From assembly GCA_964609245.1 (NCBI GenBank), contig CAZSSB010000012.1, positions 1 through 64,000 on the forward strand: 64,000 nucleotides of DNA. The letters are read 5' to 3'. Below the pieces are notes generated by a model, which was not told the origin of the DNA, did not search any database, and saw only the letters and a list, made by a program, of their open reading frames with translations. The stretch is from JAFGCY01 sp964609245 (lineage in GTDB: Bacteria; 4484-113; JAFGCY01). Shown here piece by piece: positions 15,915 to 23,225 of this stretch (position 1 is its first letter; every line of letters begins with the position of its first letter). The translations under genes were made by a program, and so were the position numbers.

Positions 15915-16483
15915 TGCAGGTTGTCTATACCGGCGAGCGAGTCAGGCTGCGTCCGTTCCACGACTTCGAGGAAATCAACGACGTGCACGCCGAGGACTAC
16001 GGGGTTCCCGATCCGTTTCGCGGCCCGCGCTGGTGGCCGGTCGGCGCGCGCGAGGCGGAGTTCGAGAAGAACGGCATGCTCGATCACGAGGCTTACAGCA
16101 TGGCCGCGATCGAGTGTGTGGATGGCAGCGAACTCGTGGGCATCAGTGGCTGCAGCAGCTACCGGCCCGGGCTGCTGGCGATGAACATCGGCACCTACAT
16201 CCTGGCGCAGCACCGCGGACAGGGCTTCGGCATCGAGGCCAAGCAGCTGATGCTCTGCCGGCTGTTTGAGAGCTACCCGCTGCAGGCGGTGCGCTCCAGC
16301 ACGATGGAGCATCACAGACGTGCGCGCGCCAGCCTTGAAAGCTGCGGCATGCGCTGCTGCGGCCGTCTGCGCGCCATCGAGCGGGCTGACGGGCAGTTCT
16401 TTGATGAAGTGCAATACGAGATCTTCCGCGAACAGTGGGAACAGCTGCCGATCCGGCAGATAGTCAGGCGAGGTCAAGCATGA
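15914..16483 (+). CDS. GNAT acetyltransferase, type A copy 6 (A6)
   Basis: This 189-residue protein begins MQVVYTGERVRLRPFHD. Loop GQGFGIEAKQLML is canonical. It is richer in Cys than its neighbours (SGCSSY; ESCGMRCCGRL), and the central strand reads AAIECVDGSELVGIS instead of AIERLDTG, so it has diverged most within A4-A6. Its stop overlaps the B4 start by ATGA. Confidence 0.86.
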   Translation: MQVVYTGERVRLRPFHDFEEINDVHAEDYGVPDPFRGPRWWPVGAREAEFEKNGMLDHEAYSMAAIECVDGSELVGISGCSSYRPGLLAMNIGTYILAQHRGQGFGIEAKQLMLCRLFESYPLQAVRSSTMEHHRRARASLESCGMRCCGRLRAIERADGQFFDEVQYEIFREQWEQLPIRQIVRRGQA

Positions 16484-17079
16484 GTGAGGCAAGAACAGAT
16501 GCGCCGAAGGTTCCTGCGGATGTGATCGCGGGCAGGCAGGCTCAGAGTATGGCTACCGGCACCTACGTCCGGCTGCGGGCGGTGCAGGAAGAAGACCTCG
16601 AGCAGCTGGCCGCCCTGATGGCGGCCACGCCCTGCCCGCGCGAGCTGCTGCCCTGGACCGCCCAGCGCCTCAGAAAGAAGTACAACGACGAGAAGGAGCC
16701 GGGCCTGTGGGGACGCCGGGATCGCGTCTACCTCGCAGTGCGGATTGCCGACGGGAAGGTCGTCGGCTACATCGACGAGCGCGAGCGCTGGATCTGCCGC
16801 GACCTGCACCTGCACGTCGCTGCCGACGCCGCGGACCGGGACGCGCTGGGCAGCGACATGCTGGCAGCCTACATGCGGATGGTCCTCGACTGGCACGACC
16901 AGCCGCGCTTCGAGGCCCACGTGTTGGCCTGCGAGGACCACAAGCAGCAGTGGCTGGCCGCGGCTGGCTTCGAGCTGGAGGTCAGCTTCTCCGAGTACTT
17001 CATGCACCAGGGCAGGCCAGAGGCACTGCAGTTCTGGGGCTGGATCAACCCAGGCGTAGCTGACGGAGCTCACTCATGA
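16480..17079 (+). CDS. GNAT-like protein, type B copy 4 (B4)
   Basis: This is a 199-residue protein, the most divergent type B copy. An N-terminal extension of about 25 residues precedes TYVRLRAVQEEDLEQLAALM. LPWTAQRLRKKYNDEKEPGL and DRDALGSDMLAAYM mark the subtype. WICRDLHLHVAADAA replaces the strand after the active-site loop. The start overlaps A6 (ATGA) and the stop overlaps the small basic ORF (ATGA), so all three are coupled. Confidence 0.75.
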   Translation: MSEARTDAPKVPADVIAGRQAQSMATGTYVRLRAVQEEDLEQLAALMAATPCPRELLPWTAQRLRKKYNDEKEPGLWGRRDRVYLAVRIADGKVVGYIDERERWICRDLHLHVAADAADRDALGSDMLAAYMRMVLDWHDQPRFEAHVLACEDHKQQWLAAAGFELEVSFSEYFMHQGRPEALQFWGWINPGVADGAHS

Positions 17080-17252
17080 GCAAAGCGAAAGACAGCAAGG
17101 TGATTGTCCGTGCGGCGGAGGTGCTGCGCCGGTCGCGCAGCGAAATGCACATCCAGCACCGGCTCAGTGCCAGCGGCACCGGCGCGCACAGGAACCGCAA
17201 GCGCTACTGCCGCAAGGCCAAGCACCGGGCGGACTACCGGAGTGAGGACTAG
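17076..17252 (+). CDS. 58-residue strongly basic protein inside the GNAT array
   Basis: The ORF starts within the last codons of B4 (ATGA overlap) and ends with TAG at 17250-17252. It encodes 58 residues with 11 Arg, 6 Lys and 4 His against 6 acidic residues, in clusters such as RRSRSEMH and RNRKRYCRKAKHR. One Cys is present and there is no hydrophobic segment or signal peptide. I recognise no family, although size and charge recall small ribosomal or nucleic-acid-binding proteins. The coupling to B4 and the short 25-nt gap to A7 argue that it is translated. It could be a substrate or RNA-binding partner of the acetyltransferases. Confidence 0.6.
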   Translation: MSKAKDSKVIVRAAEVLRRSRSEMHIQHRLSASGTGAHRNRKRYCRKAKHRADYRSED

Positions 17253-17277
17253 CAGAGGACCAAGTGAGGATGCAGTC

Positions 17278-17844
17278 ATGAACAACGTTTACACGGGAGA
17301 GACGGTCCGCATCCGGCCGCTGGCCGGCCTGGATGAGTTTTACCGGATCATGGCGGCGGAAAACCTGGAGCCCAACGAGCACTGGGGGGTCTGGCACTAC
17401 CCGGCACCCGAACAGCGCACGGATTTCGATGAGCACGGGTTCATGACCACGGACAAGTACTCGATGTTCGCCATCGAGCGCCTCGACACCGGCGAGTGCA
17501 TCGGCTACGAGGAGTTCGGCGGCCTGCCGCCGGGCAAACTCGGAACATGGATCGGCACCTTTGTCATGGCCGAGCACCGCGGCAACCGCTTCGGCGTCGA
17601 GGCCAAGCAGCTGGCCTACTGCTACATCTTTGAGAACTACCCGGCGCGGATGGTCTTCGCCGATACCACGGCCACGCATTTCGGCGCCCAGCGCGGACTG
17701 GCGCTGTCGGGGATGCGACGCATCGGCGCGCGGCGCAAGGCACACTACCGCCGGGGTGAGTATGTCGACGTGGTGCTGTACGCGATCCTGCGCCACGAGT
17801 GGGAGCAGATGGAATACCGGCACAACGTCAGGCGGGGCATGTGA
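17278..17844 (+). CDS. GNAT acetyltransferase, type A copy 7 (A7)
   Basis: This 188-residue protein begins MNNVYTGETVRIRPL, behind GTGAGGA. The cofactor loop reads HRGNRFGVEAKQLAY, with Arg in place of the first loop Gly, a departure from the other A copies that may affect acetyl-CoA binding. It ends LRHEWEQMEYRHNVRRG. It follows the basic ORF by 25 nt and overlaps the A8 start (TGATG). Confidence 0.85.
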   Translation: MNNVYTGETVRIRPLAGLDEFYRIMAAENLEPNEHWGVWHYPAPEQRTDFDEHGFMTTDKYSMFAIERLDTGECIGYEEFGGLPPGKLGTWIGTFVMAEHRGNRFGVEAKQLAYCYIFENYPARMVFADTTATHFGAQRGLALSGMRRIGARRKAHYRRGEYVDVVLYAILRHEWEQMEYRHNVRRGM

Positions 17845-18407
17845 TGCATACGACCTGGACAGGAAAGCTGGTGCGGCTGAGGCCCTGGAAGGACGGCGAT
17901 GAAATCTACGCGTTCAATGAACGTAACAACATCGTGCCCAACGAGATACTGGGGCCGGTCTGGTATTCGCTGCCCAAGGAGCAGCAGCTGTTCGAGCCGA
18001 CCGGTCTGATGGACCCGCAGATGGTCTGCCTGTTCGCCATCGAACGCCTGGACACGGGCGAGATGATCGGGCTGGAGGGCGCGGTGTTTCTGCGCGGAAC
18101 CCGGCTGGTAGCGGACGTCGGCACGTTCGTCATACCTGAGCGCCGCGGGCGGGGCTTCGGCTGCGAGGCCAAGCTGCTGGTGCAGTGCTTCCTGTTCGAG
18201 AGCTTCCCCCTGCAGCGTGTCGACGCCTGGACGCTGGCGTCGCACAGCCGGGCGCGACGGGGACTGGAACTCTGCGGCATGCACTACGAGGGCCGGCTCC
18301 GTCGTTGCCACTTCAGCCAGGGATGCTACGTCGACCGTGTGCACTATGTCATCTTTCGCGAGCAGTGGGAAACGCTGCCGGTACGGGGGTATGTGAAGCG
18401 CGGATAG
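17844..18407 (+). CDS. GNAT acetyltransferase, type A copy 8 (A8)
   Basis: This 187-residue protein begins MHTTWTGKLVRLRPWKD and has the loop RRGRGFGCEAKLLV. LFAIERLDTGEMIGLE and the tail FREQWETLPVRGYVKRG conform to the type. It is the last acetyltransferase; a 30-nt spacer with CGGAGGTG leads into rtcB, suggesting that all are on one mRNA. Confidence 0.86.
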   Translation: MHTTWTGKLVRLRPWKDGDEIYAFNERNNIVPNEILGPVWYSLPKEQQLFEPTGLMDPQMVCLFAIERLDTGEMIGLEGAVFLRGTRLVADVGTFVIPERRGRGFGCEAKLLVQCFLFESFPLQRVDAWTLASHSRARRGLELCGMHYEGRLRRCHFSQGCYVDRVHYVIFREQWETLPVRGYVKRG

Positions 18408-18437
18408 GCGGCTGTGCGCCCGCCGCGGAGGTGAACC

Positions 18438-19694
18438 ATGGAAATCATCAGCGAGAAGGTACGGAGGATCAAGGCCGCCAGCGGCCGGGAGGCCCGCATC
18501 TGGGTCGAGCGGCCGGAACTGGTCGAGGAGCAGGCGCTGACGCAGATCGAGTCGATGTTGACGGCGCCGAACCTGTTCGAGCACATCGCGGTGATGCCCG
18601 ACGTGCACTGGGGCATGGGCGCGACGATTGGCGCGGTGATGGCGCTCGACGACGCGATCGTGCCCAACTGCGTCGGCGTCGACATCGGCTGCGGCATGGC
18701 CACGCATCCGCTGGGCCTGAAGTACGAGGGCGAGCTGCGCACGAGGCGCTTCTGGCGCAACTGGCTGGGGAAGACCATGCGCGAGGTCCCCACCGGCTTC
18801 AATTGCCATCCGTACATTCCGGACCGGCTTGAAGCCTTGAAGCTGGAAGCGCGCAGCGAGCGCGGCGATCAGGCCGGCGTGGAGAACCTGCGCTGCGCCG
18901 ACGCCATTCCCTGCGCGAAGTCCTTCAAGAGCCTGGCCGAGGAAGCCGTGCGCCAGCAGGGCACGATGGGTGGCGGCAACCACTTCCTGGAGATCCAGCG
19001 CGACGAAGCGGACAACCTCTGGCTGATGGTGCACTCCGGCAGCCGCAACATCGGCTACCAGATCGCGCGCTATTACGCCAGACTCGCCGAGGAGATGAAC
19101 AGGCGGCTGGGCCAGGAAGCCGCGCCGCAGCTCAGCTGGCTGTCGCTGTCCACCCCCGAGGGGCAGGCGTACCTCAGCGACATGCAGTGGGCGGTGGACT
19201 ACGCCCTGCTCAACCGCAAGTCGATGCTGCGCCGCGCCCTGGGCGTGCTGGGCGTGGACTTCCACGCGGGCTCGGTGATCAACATCCCGCACAACTACGC
19301 CGCGGTCGAAGAGCACTACGGCAAGCAGGTGGTGGTGCACCGCAAGGGCGCCACCAGCGCGCGGGTCGACGAGCTGGGCATCGTGCCCGGCAGCATGGGC
19401 ACGCCCAGCTACATCGTACGCGGCCTGGGCAACGAGGCCGCCTACCAGTCCTGCAGCCACGGCGCCGGACGTACGATGGGCCGCAAGGCCGCCAAGCGCG
19501 CCCTCAACACCAGCATGTTCGCCCAGGCACTGGAGGGCACCTTCAGCAAAGCCAGCGGCAGCTATCTGGACGAGGCGCCCCAGGCCTACAAGAACATCGA
19601 CCTGGTGATGGGCGCCCAGGACGAACTGGTCACCGTCGTGCACAAGCTGACGCCGGTGATCACACTCAAGGACGGACAAGGCAGCGTGGACTAG
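18438..19694 (+). CDS. rtcB: RtcB-family RNA-splicing ligase
   Basis: This is a 418-residue GTP/Mn-dependent ligase that joins 2',3'-cyclic phosphate or 3'-phosphate RNA ends to 5'-OH ends. Diagnostic blocks are MPDVHWGMGATIG, VGVDIGCGM (metal Asp and Cys), GTMGGGNHFLE, HSGSRNIG, HNYAAVEEHYG, VHRKGATSA with the region around the guanylylated His, PGSMGTPSYIV and CSHGAGRTM. All appear intact. RtcB acts in tRNA or rRNA repair. Placement 30 nt after the GNAT array with no visible promoter implies co-expression, a context I have not seen described. No archease or RtcR regulator lies nearby. Confidence 0.93.
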   Translation: MEIISEKVRRIKAASGREARIWVERPELVEEQALTQIESMLTAPNLFEHIAVMPDVHWGMGATIGAVMALDDAIVPNCVGVDIGCGMATHPLGLKYEGELRTRRFWRNWLGKTMREVPTGFNCHPYIPDRLEALKLEARSERGDQAGVENLRCADAIPCAKSFKSLAEEAVRQQGTMGGGNHFLEIQRDEADNLWLMVHSGSRNIGYQIARYYARLAEEMNRRLGQEAAPQLSWLSLSTPEGQAYLSDMQWAVDYALLNRKSMLRRALGVLGVDFHAGSVINIPHNYAAVEEHYGKQVVVHRKGATSARVDELGIVPGSMGTPSYIVRGLGNEAAYQSCSHGAGRTMGRKAAKRALNTSMFAQALEGTFSKASGSYLDEAPQAYKNIDLVMGAQDELVTVVHKLTPVITLKDGQGSVD

Positions 19695-19721
19695 TCAAGC
19701 GGCAAGCCGCGAAGAAGGTAG

Positions 19722-19769
19722 GCCGGACTTCAGTCCGGCGATTCAAAGGTCGGCGGGTTGAAACCCGCC
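19722..19769. repeat. Double-hairpin intergenic repeat
   Basis: Two adjacent perfect 8-bp hairpins, GCCGGACT-TC-AGTCCGGC (19722-19739) and GGCGGGTT-GA-AACCCGCC (19752-19769), are joined by GATTCAAAGGTC and followed by GCTACC. The same architecture recurs at 58986-59032. Confidence 0.7.
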
Positions 19770-19792
19770 GCTACCGGTGATCGGAGGAAGCT

Positions 19793-20659
19793 ATGTCGGT
19801 ACAACAGGAACGTGTTCGAGGCGGCGCCCGCGGCGGCGGCCGGATCATGCGGGAGCTGAGCGCGGTGCGCGCCTTCATCCTGCGCGACCTCGACCTGACC
19901 AAGCGCTATCTGGGCTGGGACATCGTCTGGCTGGTCTACAACCTGATCAACGCGGTGATCATCGGCCTGATCGGGCTGAGCAGCGGGGCCACGCCGGAGC
20001 ATGTGCCCGGCGGTCAGCCCTACGTGTTTTATCTGCTGATCGGCGCGATCATGTGGAATTACCTGGCGGTGCTGTTCATCATCATCGCGGAGACGGTGGC
20101 CTGGGAGCGCTGGGAAGGCACCCTGGAGTATACCTTCATGGCGCCGATTCACCGGCTGACCCATCTGTTCGGTGTCTGCGCCTTCGCCACCATCTATGGC
20201 ATCGTGCGCACGATTCTGATGCTGGCGATCCTGGTGTTGGCCTTCCATCTCGACCTCACCCAGGCCAACCTGCTCAGTGCCCTGGTGGTGCTCGTGATCG
20301 GCAGCTTCGCGATGGTGGGCCTCGGCCTCATCGCGGCGGTAGCGCCGCTGCTCAGCCCGGAGAAGGGCGCGCAGGCGACGCACATTCTGCTGGCGGTGGT
20401 ACTGCTGGTCAGCGGCGTGTACTACCCGATCGCCGTGCTGCCCAGCTGGCTGCAGCCGGGCGCCTACGTCACGCCGGCCTACTGGGCGCTGGTCGCCGAG
20501 CGCAAGGCCTTTCTGGCCGGCACGCCGCTGACGCAGCTGGGGCCCGAGCTGCTGGGGCTGGTGATCAGCGGGCTGGTGTTCATCCCGCTGGGCTACCTGG
20601 TGTTCAGCTGGGGCGAACGCTATGCCAAACGGGTCGGGCTGCTGAAGCGCAGCGGGTAG
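19793..20659 (+). CDS. ABC-2 type transporter permease
   Basis: This is a 288-residue protein with six predicted membrane helices and the ABC-2 domain. The start at an ATG behind CGGAGGAAGCT is clear. A basic, Arg/Gly-rich N-terminus precedes the first helix; WERWEGTLEYTFMAPI is the cytoplasmic coupling-helix region and VLLVSGVYYPIAVLPSWLQ is the characteristic fifth-helix segment. It needs an ATPase; the only candidate in the window is at 10177, 8.6 kb upstream on the same strand. I infer a split transporter bracketing the acetyltransferase array. Confidence 0.88.
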   Translation: MSVQQERVRGGARGGGRIMRELSAVRAFILRDLDLTKRYLGWDIVWLVYNLINAVIIGLIGLSSGATPEHVPGGQPYVFYLLIGAIMWNYLAVLFIIIAETVAWERWEGTLEYTFMAPIHRLTHLFGVCAFATIYGIVRTILMLAILVLAFHLDLTQANLLSALVVLVIGSFAMVGLGLIAAVAPLLSPEKGAQATHILLAVVLLVSGVYYPIAVLPSWLQPGAYVTPAYWALVAERKAFLAGTPLTQLGPELLGLVISGLVFIPLGYLVFSWGERYAKRVGLLKRSG

Positions 20660-20692
20660 ACAGAGAGCGGCGACGAGGCAGCCAGCCGGTGC

Positions 20693-20698
20693 TAGAAT
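20693..20698 (+). promoter_or_regulatory. Extended -10 box (GGTGCTAGAAT), near-leaderless
   Basis: TAGAAT with upstream GGTGC lies 10 nt before the ATG at 20709, predicting a leader of about 4 nt. Confidence 0.6.
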
Positions 20699-20708
20699 TC
20701 CCCCCGCC

Positions 20709-21239
20709 ATGTTACCGGACAATCTGTTTCTGGCCTTTGTGATGGTCTTCGGCCTGCGCGTCACCGACGTCTCGCTGGGCACGCTGCGCACCGTCTACAT
20801 CCTGCAGGGCCGCCGCATCCGCGCCTCGGTCATCGGCTTCTTCGAGGTCCTGATCTGGATCTTCGTCATCAGCCAGGTGGTCGCAGCGATTTCCAGCTGG
20901 GTTCTGATGATCGCCTACGCCGGCGGCTTCGCGACCGGCACGTGGGTGGGCCTGTGGCTGGAGAAGCGCTTCGCGATCGGCTACTCCCAGCTCAGAATCA
21001 TCAGCCGCGATCACGGCGAGGACATCGCCGAGGCGCTCTGGGCGGAGAACTTCGGCGCCACCGTGGTGCAGGGGCACGGCCGCGACGGCGAGATCGCCCT
21101 GGTCTTCAGCATCCTGCCGCGCCGCTTTATCAACCGCTGCGTGACGATCGCCAGCGAGATCGACGATGACTGCTTCGTCTCGGTCTCCGACAGCCGCTAC
21201 CTGTTCCGCGGCTACCTGGGACAGGGCATCAGGAAGTAG
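20709..21239 (+). CDS. UPF0316/DUF2179 membrane protein
   Basis: This is a 176-residue protein with three N-terminal membrane helices (about 6-95) containing FGLRVTDVSLGTLRTVYILQ, the DUF5698 signature. A cytoplasmic DUF2179 ferredoxin-like domain follows, with GATVVQGHGRDGEIALVFSI. Family proteins are widespread and of unknown function; DUF2179 domains are suspected to sense small ligands. The start is fixed by the extended -10 box just upstream. It appears monocistronic. Confidence 0.85.
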   Translation: MLPDNLFLAFVMVFGLRVTDVSLGTLRTVYILQGRRIRASVIGFFEVLIWIFVISQVVAAISSWVLMIAYAGGFATGTWVGLWLEKRFAIGYSQLRIISRDHGEDIAEALWAENFGATVVQGHGRDGEIALVFSILPRRFINRCVTIASEIDDDCFVSVSDSRYLFRGYLGQGIRK

Positions 21240-21327
21240 CGCTTTCGCGATTCGCGAGCCCGGTGAAACCTCCGCTCGGACCTTCCCCTCATACACCGGT
21301 GCGAGCTATACGCACCAGGCTGGTTGA

Positions 21328-21333
21328 TAGGAT
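21328..21333 (+). promoter_or_regulatory. -10 box (TAGGAT), leaderless start of lipoprotein hydrolase
   Basis: TAGGAT lies 7 nt before the ATG at 21341. It is a weaker box than its counterparts, but the spacing matches the leaderless pattern. Confidence 0.45.
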
Positions 21334-21340
21334 GTGTGAC

Positions 21341-23086
21341 ATGCGCAAGCACGGTGAATACCTGCTACTGGTGCTGCTGGCAGCTTTGACCGCCTGCGGC
21401 GGCTCGGTGGTGACGGCATCGATGCAGGGCGGCCCGGCCACTGGACCCCCGCTCGAACTGGGCCCGTTGCCCGACCTCCCGCATGTTGCCTCCGCCAGCT
21501 ACGAGGTCACCGGAGCCGCCTGCGACGCCAGCGGCGGCGACGTGACGATCCTCGGCAGCGAACTGCGCCTGCAGGCTGGCAGTGGGGAGTGCGCCTGGGC
21601 GCGCTACTCCGCCGGGCTGCCGGATGGGCACCTGCCGGTCGGCCTCCACGTGGACGTCACCGATCTCGACGATGAATACTGGGTTGCCCTGTCCGATTAC
21701 GGCGCAGCCAACGCCTGGGAGTGGCACGGCCCCTACACAGAAAGCGTCAACGTCGCGCCCTGGCGCAACAGCATGCGCTATTTGAGCCCCGGCGGCAACC
21801 TGCACTGGGTGGTCGCTGTCGGCCCCGACAGCAGCCTGCTGCTGGCCGGCAGCGAGGCCAGCGACACGCTGGTCACCTGGCTCGATGTCAGCGGCGTCGG
21901 CAGTATTGCGCTGCGCATTGACGAGCCGGAGGCGCCGCGCTACCCCGAGGGCGCGCCCGTAATCGTGGAGGTCAGCGGCTGGTTCACCAGCGCGGTCGGC
22001 TTCGAGGAGATGTCATCCCTGACCGCCGTCGGCGCCATCGCCATCTCGTGCCTCTGGCCGGGCGACACCGATGCGGAGACCGGCGCAAGCAGTGGCGGGG
22101 TCAACGACCACGCCGGTCCCGACGCGCTGGCCGCCCTGCGCGACGCGATCCGCTTCGCCTGCGGGCTGCGGCCGGACGCCAACGGCGACTACCTGGCCGA
22201 TCTGACGGCGGCGACACCGATTTACGACAACGTCGGCCTCTATGCGTTCTCGCACTCCGGGGTGGCGGCGACGAACGTGATGGCCTACGAGGGCCAGCAC
22301 TTCGCTCCGCTGAAGTACTTCGTCGGCGGCGAGAATCCCACCCGCGACGAGCTCTACGCGCTGGAGCTGGGCTACTGGGACGAGGACGACGGCTCGCTGG
22401 TGACGCATCCGTACTACCAGTATCCGGCGGACTACTCGCCGACGACGCTCAGCGTGGACTACTCCACGGCGGGCTGGACCTGGTCGGTCCCCGCCGGCGC
22501 CCCGACGCTGACGAGGCCCGACAGCTCCGTGTTCGTGTTCGGCACCAAGGGCCCCAAAATCGACGGCGTGCGCTTCTACTCACGCGCCGTCACGGCCGCG
22601 CTGGCGGCCAACAACGCCTTCGGCGGCGATCCCTGGCCGGCGGACGTGGCGACGCCCGCGATGGTCGACGCCTTCTGGGCCAGCCGCGTCTGCGTCAACG
22701 GCGCCGAGAGCAACTACGACGAAGTGGGCGCCAACCTGCCGGATCTCAGGGTGATGCTGGTCTTCGCCGCCGACGATCACGTGCAGGTCTCGCTGGACAA
22801 ACCGCACGTTCACCAGGCCTGGCACGGCTTCACCGCGGCGGCGGGCCTGACCTGGGTGCGGATGAACCCCGACCAGTCCTACATCGCGGTCTACAATCCG
22901 GCCCAGGCGGGAAGCTACGTGGAGCGCAGTGCCCTCGATGAGCCCGGCGACTGGCTCAACGCGCGCAACTGGGGCTACGCCAACGCCTCTTTCAAGCAGC
23001 AGCAGGTGATCCAGGCGGCCTTCGCCGAGATGGCCGACCGCGTCCGCGCCGCTGACTGGAGCGTTGATCTGGCGGCGGTGCTCTAG
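21341..23086 (+). CDS. Lipoprotein, probable alpha/beta-hydrolase
   Basis: This is a 581-residue secreted protein starting MRKHGEYLLLVLLAALTACGG with a lipobox ending at Cys19. The N-terminal 200 residues form a Trp-rich beta domain like those at 4634 and 23226. The C-terminal part looks like an alpha/beta hydrolase: VIVEVSGWF strand, a candidate nucleophile elbow in YAFSHSGVAA (Ser-His-Ser-Gly), candidate acid in VFAADDHVQ and a late His in HQAWHGF. The elbow is not a textbook GxSxG, so activity is uncertain. Frames extending to 21263 lack a start signal. Neighbour 23226 is a related two-domain protein. Confidence 0.65.
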   Translation: MRKHGEYLLLVLLAALTACGGSVVTASMQGGPATGPPLELGPLPDLPHVASASYEVTGAACDASGGDVTILGSELRLQAGSGECAWARYSAGLPDGHLPVGLHVDVTDLDDEYWVALSDYGAANAWEWHGPYTESVNVAPWRNSMRYLSPGGNLHWVVAVGPDSSLLLAGSEASDTLVTWLDVSGVGSIALRIDEPEAPRYPEGAPVIVEVSGWFTSAVGFEEMSSLTAVGAIAISCLWPGDTDAETGASSGGVNDHAGPDALAALRDAIRFACGLRPDANGDYLADLTAATPIYDNVGLYAFSHSGVAATNVMAYEGQHFAPLKYFVGGENPTRDELYALELGYWDEDDGSLVTHPYYQYPADYSPTTLSVDYSTAGWTWSVPAGAPTLTRPDSSVFVFGTKGPKIDGVRFYSRAVTAALAANNAFGGDPWPADVATPAMVDAFWASRVCVNGAESNYDEVGANLPDLRVMLVFAADDHVQVSLDKPHVHQAWHGFTAAAGLTWVRMNPDQSYIAVYNPAQAGSYVERSALDEPGDWLNARNWGYANASFKQQQVIQAAFAEMADRVRAADWSVDLAAVL

Positions 23087-23136
23087 CGCGAGAGGCACCA
23101 TCCCGGCTCAACGTGCAAGGGACGGCCGACTGCTGG

Positions 23137-23142
23137 TATCCT
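23137..23142 (+). promoter_or_regulatory. Candidate -10 box (TATCCT) for hydrolase gene
   Basis: GGTATCCTATAG contains overlapping TATCCT and CTATAG hexamers about 85 nt before the ATG at 23226. The exact box is ambiguous. Confidence 0.35.
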
Positions 23143-23225
23143 ATAGCTAGTGCGGACGCGCTAGTAACGGCTGCGCCGGCCACACGCAGGCGGCGGGTGC
23201 AGCACCGGCTGAAGGAGGTACGGGC

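Noticed and set aside
11169..18407. Prophage or CRISPR-like array as explanation for the repeated structure
   Set aside because: No phage genes, integrase, att sites or short regular spacers; the repetition consists of paralogous coding genes.
17745..19679. 644-residue minus-strand frame opposite A8 and rtcB
   Set aside because: Antisense shadow; the plus strand carries a complete RtcB with all catalytic motifs.
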